Notes: generated by a model not told the origin, from the letters alone. DNA of 48,049 nt from DTLC01 sp964555645 (GCA_964555645.1 CAZKTA010000022.1:1-48049), one strand, 5' to 3'; positions 25,728 to 35,284 are shown, numbered from the stretch's first letter. Numbers and translations are program-made.

Positions 25728-26540
25728 TTGGCCTTGGCTTGGCTAACATCGTTGGTGCTGGTGAATGCTACCGCAAAAAAACGGTTTACTGAAGTGCTTG
25801 CCGGTCTAGGCCGGATTGCGTTGCTTGCGAGAGAAGCATTCGTCTCGGTTCGAACCGTGCGGCCAAACTGGCATGACCTGCTTTACCAGCTATATTTCAT
25901 GGGGGCTAAATCACAGCCAGTTGTTCTCATAACCGGTGCCTTTACAGGCATGGTGCTAGCCACACAAACCTATTTCCAGTTTCACACTGTCAAAATGGAC
26001 ACCGCAACATTGGCTGTGGTCGGCGTAGCGATGTGCACCGAGCTCGGTCCAGTGTTAACGGGTCTGATGGTTGCTGGACGTGTTGGAGCAGCAATAGCAG
26101 CCGAGATCGGCACCATGCGTGTGACTGAACAGATTGATGCGCTACGCACATTGGCAACGCACCCGGTTGATTATCTTGTTGTGCCGCGACTGATTGCGTT
26201 GCACGTTGCAATGCCGCTTCTGACGGCTGAGGTGATTGCAATCGGCATTGCAGCGGGCTACATCGTGGGGGTTCAATTGCTCGGGATTGACCCGACGTAT
26301 TCGTGGCACCACATGCTCCGGTACACAGACAAGGAAGACCTTGCGGTGGGCATTATTAAGTCGTTCGTATTTGGTGGTATAGTGGCCATAATCGGCTGTT
26401 ACAAAGGCATGAACTGTGGCGAAGGCGCCGAAGGCGTTGGCCGCGCCACAACCGAGGCGGTTGTGTACGCCTCAATAACGATTCTGATTGCAAACTTCTT
26501 CCTTACGCTGACGCTTGGCAAAATGCTGGGTGTATTATGA
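25728..26540 (+). CDS. mlaE: MlaE-type ABC transporter permease
   Basis: A 270-residue inner-membrane permease of the MlaE/Ttg2B family with about five helices. Marks are the N-terminal amphipathic LGRIALLAREAFVSV, LITGAFTGMVLATQTYFQF, TELGPVLTGLMVAGRVGAAI with AAEIGTMRVTEQIDAL, and the late GYKGMNCGEGAEGVG equivalent (CYKGMNCGEGAEGVGRAT). It forms the transmembrane part of the complex moving phospholipids between inner and outer membranes. The start is uncertain: a TTG at 25728 or GTGs at 25755/25761. It overlaps mlaF by 4 bp. Confidence 0.93.
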   Translation: MALAWLTSLVLVNATAKKRFTEVLAGLGRIALLAREAFVSVRTVRPNWHDLLYQLYFMGAKSQPVVLITGAFTGMVLATQTYFQFHTVKMDTATLAVVGVAMCTELGPVLTGLMVAGRVGAAIAAEIGTMRVTEQIDALRTLATHPVDYLVVPRLIALHVAMPLLTAEVIAIGIAAGYIVGVQLLGIDPTYSWHHMLRYTDKEDLAVGIIKSFVFGGIVAIIGCYKGMNCGEGAEGVGRATTEAVVYASITILIANFFLTLTLGKMLGVL

Positions 26541-27283
26541 TTGAAGCGCGGAACCTCAAAAAAAGCTTCAATGGTCATGTTGTGCTGGCCGATGTGAGCT
26601 TCAGCATACAGAAGGGCGAGTCTGTTGTTGTGATTGGACGTAGCGGCAGTGGCAAAAGCGTGTTGCTGAAGCTTCTGATAGGTTTGCTGCGTCCAGACGC
26701 AGGTGAAGTATTTGTGGCAGGCGAAAATATCTGTGCCATGGACGAACGACAACTGATGCGTGTGCGAAAGCGGTTTGGCATGGTGTTTCAAGGGGCTGCA
26801 TTGTTCGATTCGCTGACTGTGGCCGAGAACATTGCATTTGCTTTTAGGCACGACAAAACGATCTCGAGACGTGAGATCGAAAAACGGGTTGCTGAGGTGC
26901 TTGAAATGGTTGACTTACCGGGTATCCAGAACAAAAAACCGGCTGAGTTGTCCGGCGGCATGCGCAAACGCGTTGGGCTTGCACGGGCGATTGTTTACAA
27001 GCCTGAGATCGTGCTCTACGACGAACCGACCACGGGCCTTGACCCGATCGTAGCCGACAGTATCAACCAGCTAATCGTGCGCGTGCGCGACAGACTCAAT
27101 GTTACAAGTGTTGTTGTCACACATGACATGCGCAGCGCACGTTGTTTAGCACAACGAATTTTAATGCTGCACGACAAAAGGATATATGCCGCAGGCACAC
27201 CGGACGAATTCTTTGCCTCAGCCGATCCTGCGGTCAGACAATTCATTGATGGTGTGTCGAACCCGAAGGAGGTTTATTTCTGA
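26537..27283 (+). CDS. mlaF: MlaF-type ABC transporter ATPase
   Basis: A 248-residue ATPase with Walker A GRSGSGKS at residues 34-41, the ABC signature LSGGMRKRVGLARAI, Walker B IVLYDEPTTGLDP and the switch His in VVVTHDMRSA. It powers the MlaE permease. The ATGA overlap with mlaE and the MCE gene 3 bp later show a single operon. Length and motifs are normal, with no truncation. Confidence 0.95.
   Translation: MIEARNLKKSFNGHVVLADVSFSIQKGESVVVIGRSGSGKSVLLKLLIGLLRPDAGEVFVAGENICAMDERQLMRVRKRFGMVFQGAALFDSLTVAENIAFAFRHDKTISRREIEKRVAEVLEMVDLPGIQNKKPAELSGGMRKRVGLARAIVYKPEIVLYDEPTTGLDPIVADSINQLIVRVRDRLNVTSVVVTHDMRSARCLAQRILMLHDKRIYAAGTPDEFFASADPAVRQFIDGVSNPKEVYF
27266..27273 (+). promoter_or_regulatory. 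Strong Shine-Dalgarno for the MCE (mlaD) gene
   Basis: AAGGAGGT lies within the end of mlaF, 13 nt before the mlaD ATG at 27287. It is an unusually perfect ribosome-binding site for this window and supports that start. Confidence 0.7.
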
Positions 27284-27286
27284 GCG

Positions 27287-28273
27287 ATGAATCCAACCAG
27301 TCTGGAACGCAAAGTCGGATTGTTCGTTGCGGTAAGCTTAGCACTGTTGGTTGTGCTTGTTGTATTGTTCAGCAAGGGCATCTCGTTCAATCTCAAGACC
27401 TACAATGTGCACATGCACACAAGCAATGTCGGCGGATTAAAACGCGGCGCTGCAGTGCTCATGTCCGGTGTGCAGATCGGCACTGTGTCGGCTATCAGGC
27501 TCGCCCCAGATGGCCGCACTGTGACTGTCACGCTCAAGTTGACCAAACAGGTGCCCGTCTATCGCGGTGCCAAATTTTATATCGAGCAGTCGGGTTTCTT
27601 GGGGGATCAATATGTCACGATTGTACAAACCGAGAATGCCGGGTCGCCCCTGAGCAACGGCGACGAGGTTGTCTGTGAACCGCCGTTTAATCTGCTCGAA
27701 GTCGCACGTGCAACGGCTCAGTTCGTAAAGCGTATTGACGACGTTGCGGCCAAAATTGATTCTGCAGTCGGGGAGCTGCGCGCGTTTGTCCTTAACCAAC
27801 AAACGCTTTCGAACGTGGCTGTCGCACTCGGCGCAATGCGAACTGCTTCAGAACACGCTGCTGCAGCCGCCGACGGTTTTCACGGGCTTGTTGCAACAAA
27901 CGCAAGCACTGTGACGGCCACGCTGACTAACCTGGCCGTTTTTGCAGACCGACTCAATGCGCTTGCGGACGCATTGAACGAGTTGACCACAACAAATGCG
28001 CCTGAAATAACCTCGGTAATTCGGAATCTTGAATTGTCATCGGCAGCTTTGCGCGGGCTTTTGCAGGATTTGCAGACAGGCAAAGGTCTGGCAGGAACCT
28101 TGCTGCAGAATGAACCGTTGGCCATGCACGTATCTGTTTTGGCAAGTAACCTGGCAATTACCAGCAGTAACTTGAATAGGCTGGGGCTGTGGGGTATTCT
28201 TTGGAAACCCAAACAACCCAGAACAAACGTTGTTGCAACACCGGTACATCGTGGTCGGACCCCGTTCGAGTAA
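27287..28273 (+). CDS. mlaD: MCE/MlaD family substrate-binding protein
   Basis: A 328-residue protein with one N-terminal membrane anchor (about residues 11-30), then an MCE domain (about 35-115: VHMHTSNVGGLKRGAAVLMS, FLGDQYVTIVQT), then a long helical region to the C-terminus (about 145-300) as in larger MCE proteins. In the Mla pathway such proteins form hexameric rings that pass lipids across the periplasm. MlaC- and MlaB-like genes are not beside it, which is common outside Proteobacteria. Confidence 0.92.
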   Translation: MNPTSLERKVGLFVAVSLALLVVLVVLFSKGISFNLKTYNVHMHTSNVGGLKRGAAVLMSGVQIGTVSAIRLAPDGRTVTVTLKLTKQVPVYRGAKFYIEQSGFLGDQYVTIVQTENAGSPLSNGDEVVCEPPFNLLEVARATAQFVKRIDDVAAKIDSAVGELRAFVLNQQTLSNVAVALGAMRTASEHAAAAADGFHGLVATNASTVTATLTNLAVFADRLNALADALNELTTTNAPEITSVIRNLELSSAALRGLLQDLQTGKGLAGTLLQNEPLAMHVSVLASNLAITSSNLNRLGLWGILWKPKQPRTNVVATPVHRGRTPFE

Positions 28274-28276
28274 AAC

Positions 28277-29311
28277 ATGTCGATTTGGATCATACGAATT
28301 TTGTTTCTGGCCATGACAACCCTGGCCGGTTACGCGGTCAGCCAGGTGCGGCCCGAATACGTCGCGTCGAATCAAAGCGCCATTATCGGCATGCTACTTG
28401 GGTTAGCTTTCGGGTGGTTGATGATCGCCATTGACGAAATGCTTAAGGGGTTTTCGCTCCGCGCGTTTTCGGCCACTACTTTCGGCCTGATCTTGGGCAC
28501 GGTTGTTGCAATGCTGATTGATCGGTCCGGTCTTTTCGAGTATCTAGAGTACAGACCCACGCGTTGGTTGATCCGGTTGTGTCTGTTCCTAGGGTTCGGG
28601 TACATCGGTATCATACTGGCTATGCGCAGTAACAAGGAAGATTTCTCGCTCATCATTCCGTACGTGAGGTTTGCCCCCCAACGACAGCCGGAAAGCCTGC
28701 TTGTGTTTGATACAAGCGTCATCATTGACGGGCGCGTGGCCGATCTTGTCGAGGCCGGTTTGTTCGAAGGCACAATTGTCGTGCCGCGATTTGTCCTGCG
28801 CGAGCTGCAACAGATAGCCGACTCTGGCGATCCACTTAAACGCGCACGCGGCAGGCGCGGCCTGGAGATGCTCAACAGGCTCAGACGCTTACAGCATGTC
28901 GAAGTAAAAATCCACGAGGCTGAGTTCCCCGATGAAGTTGATGTTGATGCTAAACTGGTGCGTTTGGCGCGGAACCTCGGCGCAAAACTTGTCACAAACG
29001 ATTTTAATCTTAGCAAAGTAGCCGAGTTGCAATCGGTTAAGTACATCAACATCCATCAGGTTGCCAAGGCGCTCAAAACAGTTGTGTTGCCGGGCGAAAC
29101 CATCTCACTGCGGCTCGTACGCGAAGGCAAGGACAAGGGCCAAGGTGTTGGCTACCTACCGGACGGCACAATGGTGGTTGTCAACAATGGCCAAAACTAC
29201 ATCGGCCAAGAGATCATTGCGCAGGTACAAACCCTTGTTCAGACTAGCGCAGGCGTGATTGTATTTGCTGAGGTTAAACAGGCACCGGCTCCTACGCCGG
29301 CGTCAACCTGA
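28277..29311 (+). CDS. PIN-TRAM domain membrane protein (YacL-like)
   Basis: A 344-residue protein with four N-terminal membrane helices (about residues 3-120). A PIN nuclease domain follows (about 141-260: LLVFDTSVIIDGRVADLV with Asp145 and Asp151, LVTNDFNLSKVAEL), then a TRAM RNA-binding domain (about 270-330: GETISLRLVREGKDKGQGVG, DGTMVVVNNGQNYIGQE). The plan is that of Bacillus YacL-type proteins, whose targets are not well known; a membrane-bound RNase is likely. It begins 3 bp after the MCE gene, suggesting cotranscription with the Mla genes. Confidence 0.93.
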   Translation: MSIWIIRILFLAMTTLAGYAVSQVRPEYVASNQSAIIGMLLGLAFGWLMIAIDEMLKGFSLRAFSATTFGLILGTVVAMLIDRSGLFEYLEYRPTRWLIRLCLFLGFGYIGIILAMRSNKEDFSLIIPYVRFAPQRQPESLLVFDTSVIIDGRVADLVEAGLFEGTIVVPRFVLRELQQIADSGDPLKRARGRRGLEMLNRLRRLQHVEVKIHEAEFPDEVDVDAKLVRLARNLGAKLVTNDFNLSKVAELQSVKYINIHQVAKALKTVVLPGETISLRLVREGKDKGQGVGYLPDGTMVVVNNGQNYIGQEIIAQVQTLVQTSAGVIVFAEVKQAPAPTPAST

Positions 29312-29341
29312 TGCAGCGCAGCCCCAGCACACTCAAAAATA

Positions 29342-29566
29342 ATGAATCTTGTCACGGTTTATACCGCACTTAACCCAGCCGACGCACAGCGTGTGCGTGC
29401 GCAACTGGACGCAGCTGGGTTTCATGCGGTTGTTTCGCACGAACTGTCGGCATTGAGCATCGAAGGCTACGCACTTGGTGCAGGCGGCATTCTTGTACAG
29501 GTGCCGGCTGCTGAGGCCGACGAGGCAAGAGCTTTGCTTGAAGCGCCTCCTGAATCTGTTGAATGA
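29342..29566 (+). CDS. DUF2007 domain protein
   Basis: A 74-residue protein with the DUF2007 pattern (putative signal-transducing, PII-like fold): VTVYTALNPADAQRVRAQLD, AGFHAVVSHE, then ILVQVPAAEADEARALLEA. The function of this family is unknown; domain copies often sit beside metabolic genes. It overlaps the GlcD-like gene by 4 bp, so the two are translationally coupled. Confidence 0.75.
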   Translation: MNLVTVYTALNPADAQRVRAQLDAAGFHAVVSHELSALSIEGYALGAGGILVQVPAAEADEARALLEAPPESVE

Positions 29567-30942
29567 GTCGCACGAGTCTAAGTTTGTTTAATCGACTCGC
29601 CCGCATTTTGCCGGCGGGCGAACTTGCGTTTGACGAGCCTACACGCCGCAAATACGCCGCTGACAAGTGGTTTGCAACTCGTGTGCCTGATGCTGTTGCA
29701 CTGCCACGCAGTACGCGGTCGGTCTCCGCAATTATGCGTTTCGCAAACGAACACCGAATCCCCGTCACGCCGCGCGGCGCAGGGCACGGCTACGTAGGCG
29801 GTGCTGTGCCGGTTCGAGGCGGCATTGTGTTATCTGTCGAACGCATGAACCGGATCATCGAAATAAACGCGCGTGACTTTGTGGCAGTGGTTCAGCCGGG
29901 TGTTATCACACAGACTTTCCAGGAACACGTCGAGCGACATGGCTTGTTTTATCCACCGGACCCGGCCAGTCGCGATGAATGCACAATCGGGGGTAACATA
30001 AGCACAAACGCAGGCGGTCCGCGTTGTCTCAAGTACGGTGTGACCCGTGATTACGTGCTTGGACTTGAGGTTGTGCTTGCCGACGGCACCGTCGTGCGCC
30101 TGGGCGGTCGCACACACAAGAACAAGACCGGGTTCGAGCTCCACCGTTTGTTTGTCGGTGCAGAAGGTTTACTGGGTGTTGTTACGGAAGCTACCTTGAA
30201 GCTTATTCCCCTGCCGCCGTACCGGGCCAACATCGCAGCCGGTTTTGGCTCGATGCAGCAGGCTGCGCGCGCGCTTCAAGCTGTATTCGAGGCTGGGCTG
30301 TTACCGTGCGCACTTGAGTTGGCAGACGAATTTACTTTGGCAGCGGCTTACAAACGCACCAAAAGCGAGCAATTGCGCAATTGCCGTGCGCATATGATAA
30401 CCGAGTTGGACGGTCAGGAAGAATCCGTCCGCACAGAACTACGCATGCTAGAAGGTATCATACGTCGGCATAAGCCCATGTTTGTTCAGGTCGGGCTAGG
30501 CGCCGACGAATGCGAAAAAGTCTGGAAAATCAGACGCGAATTTTCATATGCACTGCGTGACACAGGCCTGACAAAGCTTAATGAAGACATCGTTGTGCCC
30601 CGGGGACGGCTCGAGGACTTGTTTGCTTTCACCGCACGGCTGCAGAAAAAGTACCGGGTGCCAATCGCATGTTTCGGCCACGCCGGCGATGGCAATATCC
30701 ACACAAACGTCATGGTTGATTCAAGCGATCCTGCGGCTGTCAAACGCGCTGATGCCGTGCTGGATAAGCTGTTCCAGCAGGTTATTGCCTGGGGCGGCGC
30801 AATCACAGGCGAACACGGGATCGGCATAGCAAAACGCAGATGGTGGCCTTGGGCGACCAGCCCAGACGTACGCAGGCTTCACCGTGTCATTAAGCGTGCA
30901 CTGGACCCAAACGGCATTTTGAACCCTGGCAAGTTCGTCTGA
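29563..30942 (+). CDS. FAD-linked oxidase, GlcD-like
   Basis: A 459-residue flavoprotein. The FAD-binding domain (about residues 35-215) contains PVTPRGAGHGYVGGAVPVRG and the long TIGGNISTNAGGPRCLKYGV. The C-terminal FAD-oxidase domain (about 220-455) includes CFGHAGDGNIHTNVM and GEHGIGIAKR. These fit the glycolate/D-lactate dehydrogenase (GlcD) group, which oxidises 2-hydroxy acids. GlcE and GlcF partners are not in the window, so the electron acceptor and exact substrate remain open. It is translationally coupled to the DUF2007 gene. Confidence 0.93.
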   Translation: MSRTSLSLFNRLARILPAGELAFDEPTRRKYAADKWFATRVPDAVALPRSTRSVSAIMRFANEHRIPVTPRGAGHGYVGGAVPVRGGIVLSVERMNRIIEINARDFVAVVQPGVITQTFQEHVERHGLFYPPDPASRDECTIGGNISTNAGGPRCLKYGVTRDYVLGLEVVLADGTVVRLGGRTHKNKTGFELHRLFVGAEGLLGVVTEATLKLIPLPPYRANIAAGFGSMQQAARALQAVFEAGLLPCALELADEFTLAAAYKRTKSEQLRNCRAHMITELDGQEESVRTELRMLEGIIRRHKPMFVQVGLGADECEKVWKIRREFSYALRDTGLTKLNEDIVVPRGRLEDLFAFTARLQKKYRVPIACFGHAGDGNIHTNVMVDSSDPAAVKRADAVLDKLFQQVIAWGGAITGEHGIGIAKRRWWPWATSPDVRRLHRVIKRALDPNGILNPGKFV

Positions 30943-30960
30943 AGAACCAGCCCATCACGC

Positions 30961-32313
30961 GTGAACTTCCTGTCATTAATCGAAAGCAAACGCGACGGCA
31001 AGCCGCTCACTGAAGACCAAATCAAATGGCTTGTCAGCGCATACGTCGCCGGCGAGATACCGGACTACCAAATGGCTGCGTTTCTCATGGCAGTTTATTT
31101 CCGCAGCCTGAGCACAGCCGAGACAACCGCGCTCACTCTGGCAATGCGCGACTCTGGCGAAGTGCTGCGCTTCCCCAAAGACACGCGCCCGCTCGTGGAC
31201 AAGCACTCCACTGGGGGCGTGGGCGACAAGGTATCACTCCCGCTTGCGCCGTTATTGGCATGTCTGGGTTTTCGCGTACCAATGATCTCGGGGCGCGGCC
31301 TCGGCATCACCGGCGGTACACTCGACAAACTTGATTCGATCCCGGGGTTCAAGACTTTGCTCTCGACCGAACGCATCGTTGAGATTGTGCAAACGGTTGG
31401 ATGTGTCATTTGTGGTCAGACAGACCGGATGGTGCCCGCAGACAAACAACTCTACGCACTACGCGACGTGACAGGCACGGTGCCAAGCATACCGCTTATC
31501 GTTGCGTCAATCATGTCAAAGAAACTCGCCGAAAACCTCGATGCACTCGTGTTGGACGTAAAGTTTGGCCGCGCAGCGTTCATGCAAACAAAGGCCGAGG
31601 CACGCAAGCTGGCCAAAGCAATGGTCACGTTGGGGAACAAATGTGGCGTCAACACCCGTGCACTGCTCACCAACATGGATACACCACTTGGCCGCGCAGC
31701 AGGCAACTGGCTCGAAGTCAAAGAAACAGTTGAACTGTTGAGTTGTGGAACCGTCGAGCTGTCCCACCAATTGAACGTTTCAACGGCTCAACGACTCGAC
31801 GACCTCCATACTTTGGTGTTGACCTGCGCTGCTCACTTGCTGGTTCAAACAAGTAAGGCAAACTCATTCAAAGCAGGCTTTAAACAAGCCGAAGACTGCT
31901 TGGCTACAGGTGCACCGCGCCGGAAATGGGATGAAATGCTCGCTGCGCAGGGTGCAGATCTGAGGGCGTTCTACGCGAAACTTGCGCTGGACCACACTGC
32001 GCCCGTCGTTGTTGAGCTAAAGTCGGATCGGGCTGGGTTTGTTTCAAAATGCGACGCGCGAATTATTGGCGAAGTCGTCCGCGACCTCGGCGGCGGCCGG
32101 TTAACCAAAGAATCCAGTATCAACTACGACGTAGGCCTGGACCGGATTGCAAAGCCCGGGGATAAAGTCCGGCGTGGTTCAGTCTTATGCCGGATTCATG
32201 CAGCAACACCGGCAAACGCCGAATCAGCGGCTGCGCGCCTCCAGGATGCATTCGTCATCACGTCCAGTTCACCCCGGACATCAACGCTAATTGCCGAAGT
32301 AACTGCCCGTTAA
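30961..32313 (+). CDS. Thymidine/pyrimidine-nucleoside phosphorylase
   Basis: A 450-residue enzyme that phosphorolyses thymidine (or also uridine) to base and deoxyribose 1-phosphate. The family signature is RPLVDKHSTGGVGDKVSLPL; other marks are MISGRGLGITGGTLDKLDSI, GQTDRMVPADKQLYALRDV and SIMSKKLAENLDALVLDVK. The C-terminal domain is complete, ending near the SGR-like TLIAEV. It starts with GTG at 30961, 18 bp after the GlcD-like gene, so they may form one transcript. DeoA and Pdp subfamilies cannot be told apart by eye. Confidence 0.94.
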   Translation: MNFLSLIESKRDGKPLTEDQIKWLVSAYVAGEIPDYQMAAFLMAVYFRSLSTAETTALTLAMRDSGEVLRFPKDTRPLVDKHSTGGVGDKVSLPLAPLLACLGFRVPMISGRGLGITGGTLDKLDSIPGFKTLLSTERIVEIVQTVGCVICGQTDRMVPADKQLYALRDVTGTVPSIPLIVASIMSKKLAENLDALVLDVKFGRAAFMQTKAEARKLAKAMVTLGNKCGVNTRALLTNMDTPLGRAAGNWLEVKETVELLSCGTVELSHQLNVSTAQRLDDLHTLVLTCAAHLLVQTSKANSFKAGFKQAEDCLATGAPRRKWDEMLAAQGADLRAFYAKLALDHTAPVVVELKSDRAGFVSKCDARIIGEVVRDLGGGRLTKESSINYDVGLDRIAKPGDKVRRGSVLCRIHAATPANAESAAARLQDAFVITSSSPRTSTLIAEVTAR

Positions 32314-32574
32314 CGCAAACCGACTTGACTGTGTAAGACAACGCACCCAGGTAGCGCGCAAATTTCGGCATCTGACAGAAGATTCCTTCCCTCACACTTT
32401 GCCGGACGCAACTGTGCAGCCTGTCTAAGTGGGTTCCGTTTTTAATCGAACCGCTTGCCGTTGTTGATGGTGGTCTGTTGCGCGGTTGGGCTTTGCGCAG
32501 CAATGGGTGGCCAACTTAGGTCCTTCTGCTGCCAGCAAGGCTGCCAGCACATTCATCGGACGGCGTGTATTAGG

Positions 32575-34014
32575 TCAAAGCTTCCAACCGCGGCGGTATT
32601 GCGGACGAATAAACTCGGCTGCCTCGGGCGCGTTTTTTGCGCGCATGCGCGGCCCGTCCCATTCGAGCTTGCGCCCGAGTCGTAGTGCAACGCACCCGAG
32701 CAACATTATCTCAGTTAGATAAGCTGCAATGTCGAAGTTCGAGTAGCCTGGAGGGCCTCCCTTGCACGCTGCAATCCACTCGAGATGATGACGTGCATCT
32801 GCGTCGCCTTCGAACGCGTTGCGCGGGATTATCTGTGGGATTGCTGCTACTGCCTCGTGTTTTTGGCCTTCGACCAAGTCAGGCTCGTCGTGTAGCTTGA
32901 TGAAAAATTTTGCGCCGTAATCGTCGGGTGAGAAAAGCTTGCCTTTGTCACCAATCAACAGGCACCCGCTGCCTGGCACTTCACCCATCATACGTTCTAC
33001 GTCAGCGGTAATGTCGCGCGGCGGTTTATTGGTGCCGTCGTGTCTGTACGGATTGTCAGGTTTGGGTTCGCCACCGTCGTACCACCACAATGTGACCGGT
33101 GCAAGCCCGTCGCGCGCCGGAAACTTAAATCGGACTTTAGACTTGAGTGGGTACGTTTCTTTGTTGGGGCACGCCCATTCTGGTTCGATCTCGGTAGGAT
33201 AGCCCAGTTTAAGCGCGCGGAATGGCAGGTTCACAGTGTGACACGCCATGTCGCCAAGTGCGCCCGTGCCGAAGTCCTGCCAACCACGCCAGTTGAACGG
33301 ATGGTACACCCCCGCTTTGTATGGTCTGATCGGCGCCGGGCCAAGCCATAAATCCCAAGCCAGATGCTCCGGGACCGGGTCGGCCCCCTCCGGTCTGTTC
33401 ATTCCCTGGGGCCAAATCGGGCGGTTGCTCCACACATAAACCTCGCGTACATGCCCGAGCAGCCCCGCTTGGACGACCTCGACGGCTCTGCGCAGGCCGT
33501 CTTCTGCGCTGCCCTGGTTACCCATCTGAGTTGCGACCTTGTATTGCCTGGCGAGCTTACGCAACAGGCGCGCTTCGTACACGGTGCGTGTGAGCGGTTT
33601 CTGGCAGTAAACATGTTTACCAAGCCGAATTGCAGTGGCAGCTATCAACGCATGTGTATGGTCCGGTGTTGAAACAATTACTGCATCGAGCGTCTTTTCC
33701 TTTTCAAGCATCTTGCGCCAGTCACGGTAAAATTTTGCGTTCGGGTATTTCTCGAGTTGTTTAGCTGCGCGGTTTTCATCCACGTCACACAACGCAACTA
33801 TGTTTTCTGTTGCGCAATAATCAGTGTCGGATGCGCCTTTGCCCCCGGCACCAATGACGCCTATGTTGAGTTTATCGTTTGCGTAGCGCTTGCGCGGCTT
33901 GCCAAATACAGGTTGCTGTAACGCAGTTGCGCCCGCGGCAAGCATTGACAGGTAGATGAACCGGCGCCGTGTCAGTCCAGCGTGGTCTTGCCCCGATGAA
34001 TTTAAGGACTTCAT
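32575..34014 (-). CDS. Tat-exported Gfo/Idh/MocA family oxidoreductase
   Basis: A 479-residue NAD(P)-dependent oxidoreductase with a twin-arginine signal (LTRRRFIYLSMLAAGATA at about residues 14-31). The Rossmann part follows with NIGVIGAGGKGASDT, VALCDVDENRA and the family loop GKHVYCQKPLTRTVYEA. The C-terminal part (QMGNQGSAEDGLRRAVEVVQ, DFGTGALGDMACHTVN) is typical of the large secreted Gfo/Idh/MocA group abundant in Verrucomicrobia and Planctomycetes, usually linked with carbohydrate degradation. Substrate unknown. It converges on the phosphorylase gene and diverges from the ECF sigma gene. Confidence 0.95.
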   Translation of the reverse strand: MKSLNSSGQDHAGLTRRRFIYLSMLAAGATALQQPVFGKPRKRYANDKLNIGVIGAGGKGASDTDYCATENIVALCDVDENRAAKQLEKYPNAKFYRDWRKMLEKEKTLDAVIVSTPDHTHALIAATAIRLGKHVYCQKPLTRTVYEARLLRKLARQYKVATQMGNQGSAEDGLRRAVEVVQAGLLGHVREVYVWSNRPIWPQGMNRPEGADPVPEHLAWDLWLGPAPIRPYKAGVYHPFNWRGWQDFGTGALGDMACHTVNLPFRALKLGYPTEIEPEWACPNKETYPLKSKVRFKFPARDGLAPVTLWWYDGGEPKPDNPYRHDGTNKPPRDITADVERMMGEVPGSGCLLIGDKGKLFSPDDYGAKFFIKLHDEPDLVEGQKHEAVAAIPQIIPRNAFEGDADARHHLEWIAACKGGPPGYSNFDIAAYLTEIMLLGCVALRLGRKLEWDGPRMRAKNAPEAAEFIRPQYRRGWKL

Positions 34015-34420
34015 GTCGATTTCCTTAATTCAGTTTGCGTTGCAGCACAAGCCGGTTCTTTTGAATTTTTACCCTGTCGGTTTTACACTTTTCACCCGTT
34101 GCAAGTCTCCTGCTTGTAGCGGAAACACATGGGCACAAACCCAGAGATTTCGCAAGTGGCCGGGGAGCACACGCCGCCTGTGCCAAATGCGTTCGGGGGT
34201 TGGCGTGCGGTTTCGGCAGCCCAGCGGAGTATCTTTTGCCTTTTCCGTTGACTGGCTTTGCAAGGTGTGTGGTCCTCACGTTTTTCCAGCTTGAGTCGCT
34301 GGGCCCTACCCCGGAAAACTCCAATGAACTGCCTATGTCAGCCCTGAACCGGGTGCGCTCCCTGGTTCTGACTTGAAATAGCCAGGTTAAACTTCAGTAC
34401 GTGACAATTCGGCTTGTGCG
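34015..34420. other. Divergent spacer
   Basis: About 405 bp between the Gfo/Idh/MocA gene and the sigma-factor operon, which should contain both promoters. I found no clear promoter pair, operator or RNA structure and no reading frame of protein quality. Confidence 0.4.
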
Positions 34421-35008
34421 ATGTCTAATTTGGCGGTGTCAACTGTTTTGACTCGACCCGGCATGGCACAGGGCGCACAAGAGCGGCTTGAGCTGAAATC
34501 GGTTGCACCCGATTTCGCAGCCCTTTATGCAGCGCACAGCCGTCAGATTTATTATCTGTGCCTGCGGTTGCTGGGTGATCAGACCAAAGCCCAAGACGCA
34601 ACACACGACGTGTTCTTGAAAGCCTGGCAACACCACACGCAGTTCCGCGCCGAATCAAGCTGGCGCACCTGGCTTTACCGAATTGCAATCAACCATTGCA
34701 AAAACATTCAGCGTGCCTGGGCCGAACGGCATATACAGTGCGGCATAGACGATGCGTTACTGGTTGGTGCGCCTGCCGGAACCGACTCGCCACTGCGTGT
34801 GCTTGAGCTGAAAGAACTCGGTGAACGCATTCAAAAGACACTGGATGCACTGCCGCATGAGTACAGGTTGTTGCTTTTGCTCGTGGCAGACGAGGCGCTC
34901 AGTTACGAACAGATCGCTGCACTAACGGACCAAACAGTTGACGCGGTGCGGGGCAAGCTGCACCGTGCAAGAAAAGCTTTCGCAATCGAATTTCAAAAGA
35001 CAGCCTGA
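34421..35008 (+). CDS. ECF-type RNA polymerase sigma factor
   Basis: A 195-residue sigma-70 family protein. Region 2 (about residues 30-98) contains DFAALYAAHSRQIYYLCLRL, AQDATHDVFLKAWQH and SWRTWLYRIAINHCKN. Region 4 (about 138-188) contains LPHEYRLLLLLVADEALSYE and DAVRGKLHRARKAF. No linked anti-sigma factor with a membrane helix is visible; the downstream 77-residue protein is soluble and could play that role. It heads a tight operon ending with the Ycf46-like ATPase. Region 2/4 fold and length are normal. Confidence 0.93.
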   Translation: MSNLAVSTVLTRPGMAQGAQERLELKSVAPDFAALYAAHSRQIYYLCLRLLGDQTKAQDATHDVFLKAWQHHTQFRAESSWRTWLYRIAINHCKNIQRAWAERHIQCGIDDALLVGAPAGTDSPLRVLELKELGERIQKTLDALPHEYRLLLLLVADEALSYEQIAALTDQTVDAVRGKLHRARKAFAIEFQKTA

Positions 35009-35025
35009 CAAAGCGGCTTTTCGCC

Positions 35026-35259
35026 ATGAACGAGCTACCAAAAAAGTTTAAGCAACAACAAAAACAGGAAACAACCGAAACACAGCTCAGTGCGCAAAAG
35101 ACCAGTGCACACGAATTTAGCTCGGTTGAAGAAATGTTGAGGTTCGACGCTGCGCAAACCCAACTACCAGCCTCTGTTGAGATGCGCTTGGCTGACTCGG
35201 TACAAAAGGATATTGCCACACGCAAAAACCGGCCCTGGTGGAAAAAACTTTTTGGATAG
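35026..35259 (+). CDS. Small protein following the sigma factor
   Basis: A 77-residue soluble, polar protein starting 17 bp after the sigma factor stop. The N-terminal half is Gln/Lys-rich; the conserved-looking part is FSSVEEMLRFDAAQTQLPAS then VEMRLADSVQKDIA, ending in the amphipathic basic WWKKLFG. Proteins ending in WW-x-x-LFG after an ECF sigma gene are familiar to me from Verrucomicrobia but have no known role. A regulator of the sigma factor is a reasonable guess. Confidence 0.65.
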   Translation: MNELPKKFKQQQKQETTETQLSAQKTSAHEFSSVEEMLRFDAAQTQLPASVEMRLADSVQKDIATRKNRPWWKKLFG

Positions 35260-35284
35260 AAAGCATGGCTCTGCTGAGCACAAC

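Noticed and set aside
28372..29052. 226-residue minus-strand frame inside the PIN-TRAM gene
   Set aside because: The plus-strand product is a clear PIN-TRAM protein with proper coupling; the antisense frame is low in protein-like character.
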